Assembly (NCBI GenBank): GCA_963805525.1
Contig: CAWDUT010000004.1
Coordinates: 930,001 to 994,000, forward strand
Length of the DNA stretch: 64,000 nt
Reading direction: 5' to 3'
Origin: DASQFQ01 sp963805525
Lineage (GTDB): Bacteria > Actinomycetota > Thermoleophilia > Solirubrobacterales > Solirubrobacteraceae
Positions within the stretch are counted from its first letter, which is position 1, and the number at the start of each line of letters is the position of its first letter. The notes beneath the pieces are model-generated. The model made no database searches. It saw nothing but the letters and a program-made list of their open reading frames with translations, and was not told the origin of the DNA. A program made the position numbers and the translations under genes. Shown here one piece after another: positions 23,320 to 32,764 of this stretch.

Positions 23320-25358
23320 GCATCGCGACGAAGAGCGTGGGCACCCCGCTCTCCCGGGTCGACGGCCACGTCAAGGTCACCGGCCAGGCCCGCTACGCGT
23401 TCGAGCAGCCGGTCGAGGGCGTCGCCTACGCCGCGCCCGTGGTCGCCACCATCGCCGCCGGCGAGATCGACGCCATCGACCCCGCCCCCGCGCTCGGCCT
23501 CCCCGGCGTCCTCGCGGTGATCTCGCACGACAACGCGCCCACCCTCGGCGAGACCGACGACGGCGAGCTGCTGCTCTTCCAGTCGGACACCGTCCACTAC
23601 CGCGGGCAGATCGTCGCCGCCGTGGTGGCCGAGACGTTCGAGCAGGCCCGCGAGGCCGCCGCCGCGGTCCGCGTCGACTACGCGCCGCGCGACCACGACG
23701 TCGACCTCTCCGCCGAGCACCCCAGGCTCTACAAGCCCGACAAGGTCAACCCGTCCTTCCCGGCCGACACCGCGGAGGGCGACGCGGAGGCGGCGCTCGC
23801 ATGCGCCGACGTCCAAGTCGACGAGACCTACGCCACCGCCCCCATCCACAACAACGCGATGGAGCCGCACGCCAGCCTCGCGATCTGGCAGGACGGCGAC
23901 CTCCTCCTCTACGACTCGATCCAGGGCACCTACGGCGCGCGCCGCACGCTCGCCCAGGTGTTCGAACTCGACCCCGAGCGGGTGCGCGTGATCGCCCAGC
24001 ACGTCGGTGGCGGCTTCGGCTCCAAGGGCACGCCGCGGCCGCAGGCGGTGCTCGCCGCGATCGCGGCCCGCATGGTCGAGCGCCCCGTCAAGTGCGCGCT
24101 CCGGCGCCAGCAGATGTTCGCCAGCGTCGGCTATCGCACGCCGACGATCCAGCGCGTCCGGCTCGGCGCCACGCGCGACGGCGTCCTCACCGCCATCGCC
24201 CACGAGGCGTTCGAGCAGACCTCGACCGTGCGCGAGTTCGCCGAGCAGACCTGCACGCCCACGCGCATGATGTACGCGGCGCCCGACCGCCTGACCCGCC
24301 ACCGGCTGGTCGCGCTCGACGTCCCCACGCCCTCGTGGATGCGCGCGCCCGGCGAGTGCCCCGGGATGTTCGCGCTCGAGTCCGCGATCGACGAGCTCGC
24401 GATCGCATGCAAGCTCGACCCGATCGAGCTGCGCATCCGCAACGAACCCGACCTCGACCCCGAGAAGGGCATCCCGTTCTCCTCGCGCAACCTCGTCGGC
24501 TGCCTGCGCGAGGGCGCCGAGCGCTTCGGCTGGGCCGACCGCGAGCCGCGCACCGACGGGCGCTGGCTGATCGGGACCGGCGTCGCCGCCTCGACCTACC
24601 CGGCCTACCGCTCGCCCGCCAAGGCGACGGCGCGCTACGACACCGACGGCTACACGGTGGAGATCGCCGCCACCGACATCGGCACCGGCGCGCGCACCGT
24701 GCTCACCCAGATCGCCGCCGACGCGCTCGGCGTCGACGTCGAGCACGTCCGGCTCGAGATCGGCGACTCCGACTTCGGCGTCGCGCCCGTGGCCGGCGGC
24801 TCGATGGGCACGGCGTCCTGGGGCACCGCCGTCGTGCGCGCCTGCGAGGGCCTACTGCAACAGGGCGAGGGCGAGGTCTCCGTCCACACCGGCGACGAGA
24901 TCAAGGCCCAGAGCAAGCTCTCCCGCCACGCCTTCGGCGCGCAGTTCGTCGAGGTGCGGGTCGACGCCGACAGCGGCGAGGTCCGCGTCCCGCGCGTGCT
25001 CGGCGTGTTCGCGGTCGGCCGCGTCATCAACCCGAAGACCGCGCGCTCGCAGTTCATCGGCGGCATGACCCAGGGCCTCGGGATGGCGCTGCAGGAGGAG
25101 AGCGTCATGGACCGCGAGTTCGGCGACTACCTCAATCACGACCTCGCGCAGTACCACTTCCCCGCCAACGCGGACATCGAGGAGATCGAGGCCGTCTGGC
25201 TCGACGAGGACGACGGCGAGCTCAACCCGATGGGCTCCAAGGGCGTCGGCGAGATCGGCATCGTCGGCACCGCGGCGGCCGTCGCCAACGCCGTCTTCCA
25301 CGCCACCGGCCGGCGCGTGCGCGAGCTGCCGATCCGGCTCGACCGCGTCCTGGGCTAA
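23316..25358 (+). CDS. Molybdenum hydroxylase large subunit, molybdopterin-binding (PaoC/YagR-like)
   Basis: 680 residues, catalytic subunit. It begins TPLSRVDGHVKVTGQARYAF, the standard opening of the family. Moco-contacting segments are HVGGGFGSKG, the PSWMRAPGECPGMFALE stretch with the conserved RAPG, the GTGARTVLTQIAADAL glutamine-loop equivalent and GGSMGTASWGT. The base Glu is in SKGVGEIGIVG near the C-terminus. It oxidises an aldehyde or N-heterocycle with water as the oxygen source; the substrate is unknown. No Moco cytidylyltransferase (MocA) or XdhC-type chaperone is adjacent. Convergent with the MarR gene; stops overlap at CTAA. Confidence 0.94.
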   Translation: MSIATKSVGTPLSRVDGHVKVTGQARYAFEQPVEGVAYAAPVVATIAAGEIDAIDPAPALGLPGVLAVISHDNAPTLGETDDGELLLFQSDTVHYRGQIVAAVVAETFEQAREAAAAVRVDYAPRDHDVDLSAEHPRLYKPDKVNPSFPADTAEGDAEAALACADVQVDETYATAPIHNNAMEPHASLAIWQDGDLLLYDSIQGTYGARRTLAQVFELDPERVRVIAQHVGGGFGSKGTPRPQAVLAAIAARMVERPVKCALRRQQMFASVGYRTPTIQRVRLGATRDGVLTAIAHEAFEQTSTVREFAEQTCTPTRMMYAAPDRLTRHRLVALDVPTPSWMRAPGECPGMFALESAIDELAIACKLDPIELRIRNEPDLDPEKGIPFSSRNLVGCLREGAERFGWADREPRTDGRWLIGTGVAASTYPAYRSPAKATARYDTDGYTVEIAATDIGTGARTVLTQIAADALGVDVEHVRLEIGDSDFGVAPVAGGSMGTASWGTAVVRACEGLLQQGEGEVSVHTGDEIKAQSKLSRHAFGAQFVEVRVDADSGEVRVPRVLGVFAVGRVINPKTARSQFIGGMTQGLGMALQEESVMDREFGDYLNHDLAQYHFPANADIEEIEAVWLDEDDGELNPMGSKGVGEIGIVGTAAAVANAVFHATGRRVRELPIRLDRVLG

Positions 25359-25897
25359 AGCGCGGTCGGCGGCGGCACGTCGACTCCCTGCTGCGCCAGT
25401 TCGCGCACGACGGGGCAGGCGTCGCGCCGGCAGCGGCCCTTGTCGCACAACCGGCAGACGGTGACGCCGCGCGGCAGCTCCGCGGCCTTCTCGAGCGCGC
25501 GCTCGAGGATCGCCGTGAGCGTCGCCGCCTCCGCCGGTGCGAGGTCGGGCATCGTCTCGCAGATGACCCGCCGGCGCACGGCGAGCACCTCGCGGGCGCG
25601 CTCGCGCCCCGCCGCGGTCGCGGTGAGCGCGACCGCCGGTCCGCGCCCCGACGGGCGCCGGTCCACGAGCCCCAACTCGACCAGGCGATCGACGATCCGC
25701 ACCGCCGCGGGATGCGATCGGCCGATCGCGCGGCGGAGGTCCTCCACCGTGCCGCCGGGCTGCTGGGCGATGGCCGCGAGCGCCGCGGCCGCCCCGCCGG
25801 AATGGCCGAGCACGCCCTCGGTCTCCTCGCGGATGCGGTCCCCGAGCGTGAGGACGAGCGCGCCCAGAAGGTTGTCGCGCCGGTCGGTTCTATCCAT
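25355..25897 (-). CDS. MarR-family regulator with cysteine-rich C-terminus
   Basis: 180 residues. The winged helix (about 35-110) reads AAALAAIAQQPGGTVEDLRR, RSHPAAVRIVDRLVELGLV, then RRPSGRGPAVALTATAAG. The C-terminal tail has four cysteines in CRLCDKGRCRRDACPV, suggesting redox or metal sensing. ATG 25897 is taken; the frame is open upstream but through the intergenic operator. It is divergent from an NmrA-like gene that is broken here, and a perfect 7-bp inverted repeat lies between them. MarR-NmrA/quinone-reductase pairs of this kind usually respond to electrophiles or oxidants; that role is inference. Confidence 0.88.
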   Translation of the reverse strand: MDRTDRRDNLLGALVLTLGDRIREETEGVLGHSGGAAAALAAIAQQPGGTVEDLRRAIGRSHPAAVRIVDRLVELGLVDRRPSGRGPAVALTATAAGRERAREVLAVRRRVICETMPDLAPAEAATLTAILERALEKAAELPRGVTVCRLCDKGRCRRDACPVVRELAQQGVDVPPPTAL

Positions 25898-25941
25898 CGT
25901 GCGGACTATGCCCGAGCGAGTGTGCGCGACGCATGCTCTGT

Positions 25942-25960
25942 AGTATGCGCCATGCATACT
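25942..25960. promoter_or_regulatory. Probable MarR operator overlapping a -10 element
   Basis: AGTATGC-N5-GCATACT, a perfect 7-bp inverted repeat. The left arm overlaps a plus-strand TAGTAT hexamer (25941-25946), so binding by the divergent MarR protein would block the NmrA-like gene promoter and perhaps its own. Confidence 0.55.
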
Positions 25961-25981
25961 TCGACGAGAAAGGCGGCAGGC

Positions 25982-26430
25982 GTGATCCTGATCACCGGAG
26001 CGACCGGCAACATCGGCGGCGCCACGCTCGAGGCGCTCGTCGCCCAAGGGCGGCCGGTGCGCGCCATGAGCCGCAGCGAGCGGACCTGGCCGGAGGGTGT
26101 CGAGGGCGTGACCGGCGACCTCGATGACCCGGAGACCAGGCGTACCGCCTGAGCGGCCCGGAGGCGCTCCTGCCCGAGCAGCAGGTGGCGACCCTCGGGC
26201 GCGTCCTCGAGCGCGACCTGCGCTGGGAGGGCTGGTCCGACGAGCAGGCGCGCTCAGAGCTCGAGAGCCAGATGCCGACGCCCTACGTCGACGCGTTCTT
26301 CTCGTTCTTCGTCGACGGCCTGATCGACGAGACCACCGTCCAGCCCACCGTCCCCGAGCTCCTGGGCCGCCCGGCGCGCAGCTTCGAGACCTGGGCGCGG
26401 GCGCACGCCGCGGCGTTCGCCGGCGACTAG
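25982..26430 (+). pseudogene. NmrA-family NAD(P)-binding protein, internal deletion and frame change
   Basis: The first ~55 codons encode the start of an NmrA/SDR-like Rossmann protein (VILITGATGNIGGATLEALV, then RPVRAMSRSE and GDLDDPE) and end at TGA 26150-26152. The frame shifted by one base then carries a clear NmrA C-terminus (AYRLSGPEALLPEQQVATLG, then QPTVPELLGRPARSFETWA) up to 26430; its first upstream stop is 26125-26127. The two halves meet at about 26128-26149, and roughly 125 central residues of the usual ~280 are missing. An in-frame ATG at 25952 exists, but it lies inside the operator. The product is surely inactive. The intact divergent MarR gene suggests the loss is recent. Confidence 0.82.
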
Positions 26431-26912
26431 GCGCCCGCGGCGTCGAGCACGATCTCGACGTCGTCGCGGACCTTCAGCGCGCCCATGAAGCCGCGGTAGG
26501 GCTTGATGCCCCAGCGCGTCTGCACGACCGGCACCGTCGCGCGCACTCGGTCGCCCTCGCGCCGCAGGTCGAACTCGACCGGCTGCGTCCGGCCCGCGAT
26601 CGTGAGGTCGCCCTTGATCGTCCCGCCTTCGACGCTCTTGGAGGCGAAGCGGATCTCGTCGCGGCCGAGGATGTCCTTCTCGATCGTCTTGACGATCGAC
26701 GCGCGGTCCTTGTCGGTGAGCGGCTTGACGCCGCGGTTGCCCTCGCGCACGACCAGCGAGGTCGGGTCGGCGGTGAGCTCGAGCGCGCCGCGCTCGTCGC
26801 TGGCCGACCAGCGCTGGACCTCGATGATGAGGTCGTGCCCGACCTTCGCCGCGACGCCCTCGCGGTAGGTGTGGACCTCGAGCCTGCCGGTGTCGGGGCC
26901 GTAGCGCGCCAT
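26427..26912 (-). CDS. YceI-family lipid-binding-like protein
   Basis: 161 residues with the YceI lipocalin-like barrel pattern: YGPDTGRLEVHTYREG, AAKVGHDLIIEVQRW, then the strand-turn LTIAGRTQPVEFDLR typical of the family's third quarter. YceI proteins bind isoprenoid or other amphipathic ligands. Many are periplasmic, but this one has no signal peptide and starts directly at the barrel, so it is likely cytoplasmic. TAGCTT 8 nt before the ATG suggests a near-leaderless transcript. Its 3' end overlaps the NmrA pseudogene by 4 bp, convergently. Confidence 0.87.
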   Translation of the reverse strand: MARYGPDTGRLEVHTYREGVAAKVGHDLIIEVQRWSASDERGALELTADPTSLVVREGNRGVKPLTDKDRASIVKTIEKDILGRDEIRFASKSVEGGTIKGDLTIAGRTQPVEFDLRREGDRVRATVPVVQTRWGIKPYRGFMGALKVRDDVEIVLDAAGA

Positions 26913-26920
26913 CCACCGTC

Positions 26921-26926
26921 AAGCTA
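26921..26926 (-). promoter_or_regulatory. Probable -10 element of the YceI gene
   Basis: TAGCTT ends 8 nt before the ATG at 26912 in the 20-bp divergent gap with the amidohydrolase gene. Confidence 0.4.
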
Positions 26927-26932
26927 TCCGAG

Positions 26933-27745
26933 ATGACGATCGACGTGTGGATGCAACACCCGACGAAGCGCTTCCTCGCGCACGACATGTTCGACTCGCT
27001 GCGGCGCTGGACCGGCGAGGCGATCCCCGAGGAGCCGCCGCCGATCGACGTCACCGTCGCCGCGATGGACGCCGCCGGGGTGCGCTTCGGCCTGCTCAGC
27101 GCGTGGCACGGGCCCGGCGGACCGCTGATCGCCAACGACGAGGTCGCGGGGTGGATCGAGCAACACCCCGACCGCTTCGCCGGGCTCGCCGCCGTCGATC
27201 TCAACCGGCCGATGGACGCGGTGCGCGAGCTGCACCGCTGTGTCACCGACCTCAGCTTCCTCGGCCTGCGCGTGATCCCGTGGCTGTGGGAGGCGCCCCC
27301 TACCGACCGCCGCTACTACCCGCTCTACGCCGCCTGCGTCGAGCTCGGCGTGCCGTTCTGCACCCAGGTCGGCCACACCGGCCCGCTCAAGCCGTCGGAG
27401 ACCGGCCGCCCGATCCCGTACATCGACCAGGTCGCGATCGACTTCCCCGAGCTGACCATCGTGTGCGGCCACATCGGCTACCCGTGGACCGAGGAGATGG
27501 TCGCGGTCGCCCGCAAGCACGAGCGCGTGTACATCGACACCTCCGCTTACACTGCGCGCCGCTACCCGCCCGAGCTCGTCGCGTACCTTCGCACGAGCGG
27601 CGGCAGCCGCAAGGTCATGTTCGGCTCCAACTTCCCGATGATCGCCCCGCAGCAGGCGCTCGAGCACCTCCACGACCTGAAGATCGACGACGAGACGCAG
27701 GAGCTCTTCCTCCACGCCAACGCCGAGCGGGTGTTCGGCCTGTGA
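26933..27745 (+). CDS. Amidohydrolase-2 family (TIM-barrel) protein with altered metal ligands
   Basis: 270 residues, related to the ACMSD/gamma-resorcylate decarboxylase branch of the amidohydrolase superfamily (FLGLRVIPWLWEAPPTDR, CTQVGHTGPLKPSE, TIVCGHIGYPWTEEM, YIDTSAYTARRYPPE). The usual N-terminal HxH is replaced by DVWMQHP, and the usual GSDxP near the C-terminus reads GSNFPM, so two of the standard zinc-site features are absent; the two mid-barrel histidines remain. It may be metal-free or use another arrangement. Substrate unknown. Its stop overlaps the DUF1697 gene by 4 bp. Confidence 0.83.
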   Translation: MTIDVWMQHPTKRFLAHDMFDSLRRWTGEAIPEEPPPIDVTVAAMDAAGVRFGLLSAWHGPGGPLIANDEVAGWIEQHPDRFAGLAAVDLNRPMDAVRELHRCVTDLSFLGLRVIPWLWEAPPTDRRYYPLYAACVELGVPFCTQVGHTGPLKPSETGRPIPYIDQVAIDFPELTIVCGHIGYPWTEEMVAVARKHERVYIDTSAYTARRYPPELVAYLRTSGGSRKVMFGSNFPMIAPQQALEHLHDLKIDDETQELFLHANAERVFGL

Positions 27746-28284
27746 GCGCGAACCGGATCGCCTTCCTCCGCGGGATCAACATCGGCCCGCGCCAGCGCGT
27801 GAAGATGCCGGAGCTGCGCGAGCTGATCGAGGGGCTCGGCTACACCGACGTCCAGACGCTCGTGCAGAGCGGCAACGTCGTCTTCACGGCGCGCGCGAAG
27901 CCGGCCACGCTCGAGAAGAAGCTCGAGCAGGAGATCGAGAAGCAGCTCGGCGTCGACCCGAAGGTCGTGGTCCGCACGCGCGACGAGCTCGCCGCCGCGA
28001 TCGAGGCCACCCCGTTCGACGTGCCGAAGGAGCCGAAGAACCTCCACGTCACGTTCCTGGCGGACACGCCGGACAAGGACGCGGTGAAGCTGCTCGAGGC
28101 GCTCGACTTCCCTCCCGACGAGCTCAAGCTCGCCGGCCGCGAGATCTACATCCTCTACGCGAACGGGTCGGGCCGCTCGGAGCTCGCCCAGCAGCTCGGC
28201 CGCGCGAAGCTCGGCGTCGCGGCGACCGACCGCAACTGGAACACGGTCACGAAGCTGCTGGAGATGGCTGACGAGCGTGGATGA
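27742..28284 (+). CDS. DUF1697 family protein
   Basis: 180 residues, a widespread conserved family of unknown function. Hallmarks are IAFLRGINIGPRQRVKMPEL at the N-terminus, DVQTLVQSGNVVF, and NLHVTFLADTPD in the middle. It is predicted as an alpha/beta protein with two similar ferredoxin-like halves. GTG 27742 overlaps the amidohydrolase stop. The last 38 bp overlap the convergent rhomboid gene. No functional clue beyond co-expression with the amidohydrolase. Confidence 0.9.
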   Translation: MSANRIAFLRGINIGPRQRVKMPELRELIEGLGYTDVQTLVQSGNVVFTARAKPATLEKKLEQEIEKQLGVDPKVVVRTRDELAAAIEATPFDVPKEPKNLHVTFLADTPDKDAVKLLEALDFPPDELKLAGREIYILYANGSGRSELAQQLGRAKLGVAATDRNWNTVTKLLEMADERG

Positions 28285-28840
28285 AGCGGGCGGCGACCAC
28301 GCCGCCGATAGCGCCGAACAAGTGCCCCTGCCATGAGATGCCGGGCGTGGGGACGAGCGCGAACGCCAGCGTCGTGCCGTAGATCGCGAGCACGAGCAGG
28401 CCGACCCCGAAGTGCAGCGGCCGGCGGCTGAAGATGCCGCGCGCGACGAGGTAGGTGGCGAAGCCGAACACGACGCCGCTGGCGCCGATGTGGTTCGTGT
28501 GCGCGGGGCCGATCAGCCACGTGCCGAAGCCCGCCACGAGCACCACGATCACGGTCACGGCGGCCGTGCGGGCGAGCCCGCCGAGCGCGATCGTGAAGCC
28601 GAGCACCAGGAACGGGATCGTGTTGCCGATCAGGTGGCCCCAGCCGGCGTGCAGGAACGGCGCCGAGACGATCCCCGGCAGCCCGTCGACGTCGCGCGGG
28701 TGGATGCCGTCGTTGTCGAGATGGGCGCCGAGCGCGTCGACGGCCTCGAGCACCCACATCACCACGACCATCCCGGCGACGAGCAGTAGCCCGCGGATCC
28801 GGTCCTCGGAGGCAGGCGTGCGGGTGGGCGCCGCGGTCAT
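28247..28840 (-). CDS. Rhomboid-family intramembrane serine protease
   Basis: 197 residues with six hydrophobic segments. The catalytic Ser is in HIGASGVVFG (GxSG motif) and the catalytic His in SWQGHLFGAIGG; the L1-loop motif is the region HAGWGHLIGNTIPFLVLG. Both catalytic residues are present, so an active protease is expected. The host substrate is unknown, as for most bacterial rhomboids. ATG 28840 is preferred because a TACGCT hexamer ends 6 nt before it (leaderless spacing); an in-frame start further upstream would cover that element. Confidence 0.9.
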   Translation of the reverse strand: MTAAPTRTPASEDRIRGLLLVAGMVVVMWVLEAVDALGAHLDNDGIHPRDVDGLPGIVSAPFLHAGWGHLIGNTIPFLVLGFTIALGGLARTAAVTVIVVLVAGFGTWLIGPAHTNHIGASGVVFGFATYLVARGIFSRRPLHFGVGLLVLAIYGTTLAFALVPTPGISWQGHLFGAIGGVVAARFIHARQPSPAAS

Positions 28841-28846
28841 GTACGA

Positions 28847-28852
28847 AGCGTA
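28847..28852 (-). promoter_or_regulatory. Probable -10 element of the rhomboid gene (leaderless spacing)
   Basis: TACGCT ends 6 nt before the ATG at 28840, so transcription would start at the start codon. Confidence 0.4.
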
Positions 28853-28892
28853 AGCCCCGCGGCTCAACCGCCCCTCAAGCGGGCAGCCCGCG

Positions 28893-29843
28893 TCACCCCT
28901 GGAGCACGACCTTGAGGCGGCCCACGGCCGGCTTCGCCGCGAGCTCGAAGGCCGCCTGCGCCTCGGCGACCGGGACGACGTCGGTCACATAGGCGTCGAG
29001 CAGCGCGCGGTGCTCCAGCAGGTAGTCGCGCGCGGTGGCCAGCGAGCGCCGGCGGTCGCGGGTGACGCCCGCCACGAGCGTCAGGTCCTTGCGGAAGAAG
29101 CGTGCGAACGGGAACGCGTAATGCGACTCGTCCGGCACCCCGAAGGCCAGCACGGTGCCGCCCGGCGCGACGGCCTCGACCGCGTCCTCGAGCGTGCCCG
29201 CCTGGTGGCCGACGGCCTCGACCACGAGCCCGGGCCGTTCGTCGTCGCTCAGCGAGGCGGCCCACGCCGACGCGGTGCTCCACTGCATCGCGTCGACGCC
29301 GAACGCCGGCCCGACATCGCGCCGGTCGATCGGGTCGATCCCGGTCACGTGCGCGGCGCCCGCCGCCTTCAACACATACGAGAACAGCAGCCCGATCGAG
29401 CCTTGCCCGATCACGGCGACTCGGGCGCCGCTCACGTCGCCGAGCCGGCGCACCGCGTAGAGCACCGTGCACAACGGCTGGATCACGGTGGCGTGGACGG
29501 GCGGCAGCTCGTCGCCGACCGCGCACACCTGGTCGGCGCGCGCCACGAACCGCTCCGCCAGGCCCATGTGCCTCTCGGCCCACCCGACCACGCGCGTCCC
29601 GACCGGCAGGTCGTCCGCCGCGCTCGCCTCCACCACGCCGACCAGCTCGTGCATCGGGTAGCCCGGCTCGCCATGCGACGCGCCGACGAGCAGGTCGCGG
29701 GCGCCGAGGAAGCTCGGCAGGTCGCTGCCGCAGATGCCGCCGGCCTCGAAGCGCGCCACCACGCGGCCGCGAGCCGGCTCGCCCGGCTCGCCGACCTCCA
29801 CGGCCTCGAGACGCCCCGGCGCGATCAACCGATGAGCCCACAC
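28893..29843 (-). CDS. Zinc-binding alcohol dehydrogenase (MDR) family protein
   Basis: 316 residues of the medium-chain dehydrogenase/reductase fold. The catalytic zinc ligand region is GGICGSDLP and the His-Glu pair is PMHELVG. The Rossmann motif is VAVIGQGSIGLLFSYV (GxGxxG). The four-cysteine structural-zinc lobe is missing, as in some sorbitol/threonine dehydrogenase relatives. It should oxidise an alcohol or sugar alcohol with NAD(P). GTG 29843 is chosen because TAGCCT lies 8 nt before it. It ends the unit downstream of clpC, beyond a terminator hairpin. Confidence 0.86.
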   Translation of the reverse strand: MWAHRLIAPGRLEAVEVGEPGEPARGRVVARFEAGGICGSDLPSFLGARDLLVGASHGEPGYPMHELVGVVEASAADDLPVGTRVVGWAERHMGLAERFVARADQVCAVGDELPPVHATVIQPLCTVLYAVRRLGDVSGARVAVIGQGSIGLLFSYVLKAAGAAHVTGIDPIDRRDVGPAFGVDAMQWSTASAWAASLSDDERPGLVVEAVGHQAGTLEDAVEAVAPGGTVLAFGVPDESHYAFPFARFFRKDLTLVAGVTRDRRRSLATARDYLLEHRALLDAYVTDVVPVAEAQAAFELAAKPAVGRLKVVLQG

Positions 29844-29851
29844 CGCCGGCG

Positions 29852-29857
29852 AGGCTA
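29852..29857 (-). promoter_or_regulatory. Probable -10 element of the MDR dehydrogenase gene
   Basis: TAGCCT ends 8 nt before the GTG at 29843; no ribosome-binding site. Confidence 0.4.
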
Positions 29858-29889
29858 CCGACAACCAGCCGCCGGCCCCAGAGAGACGA

Positions 29890-29912
29890 AGGGCCCGCAC
29901 ATGGCGGGCCCT
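29890..29912 (-). terminator. Terminator hairpin after clpC
   Basis: A perfect 9-bp stem (29890-29898 with 29904-29912) and 5-nt loop, 14 bp past the clpC stop, followed on the minus strand by the modestly T-rich TTCGTCTCTC. Confidence 0.65.
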
Positions 29913-29925
29913 CCGGTCAACTTGG

Positions 29926-32532
<2,607 letters not shown>

Positions 32533-32555
32533 GGTGGTTTTAGGCTTCCTTCCTG

Positions 32556-32693
32556 CTAAAGACGCTGAGCCCTAGCGCTGGGTCGTGGCAATGTTCCGGA
32601 CGAGTCGGAGTGGACGGGAGACATGGTGTCACCCACGTATTCGGCACGGCGGGCCGAGTGGATGAACGAGGTCGGCAGAAGGCTGACGGCCAT
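32556..32693 (-). CDS. Possible 45-residue leader peptide before clpC
   Basis: An ATG-to-TAG frame on the minus strand (begins MAVSLLPTSF, ends RPSARAQRL) filling most of the 232-bp lysS-clpC gap and stopping 23 bp before clpC. TAGACT ends 5 nt before its ATG, the near-leaderless pattern of other genes here. The peptide is Ser/Arg/Pro-rich and not recognised; it may be a real small protein, a regulatory leader or chance. Confidence 0.3.
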   Translation of the reverse strand: MAVSLLPTSFIHSARRAEYVGDTMSPVHSDSSGTLPRPSARAQRL

Positions 32694-32698
32694 GGGTC

Positions 32699-32704
32699 AG
32701 TCTA
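32699..32704 (-). promoter_or_regulatory. Probable -10 element of the clpC transcript
   Basis: TAGACT between lysS and clpC, 5 nt before the short leader frame and about 165 nt before clpC. No strong -35 was found at 16-18 nt. Confidence 0.4.
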
Positions 32705-32764
32705 CCGCAGCAGACCGGCGGGAATCAGAGCCCACCCACCCACCCCCCACCGCGCTTCCCGCTC

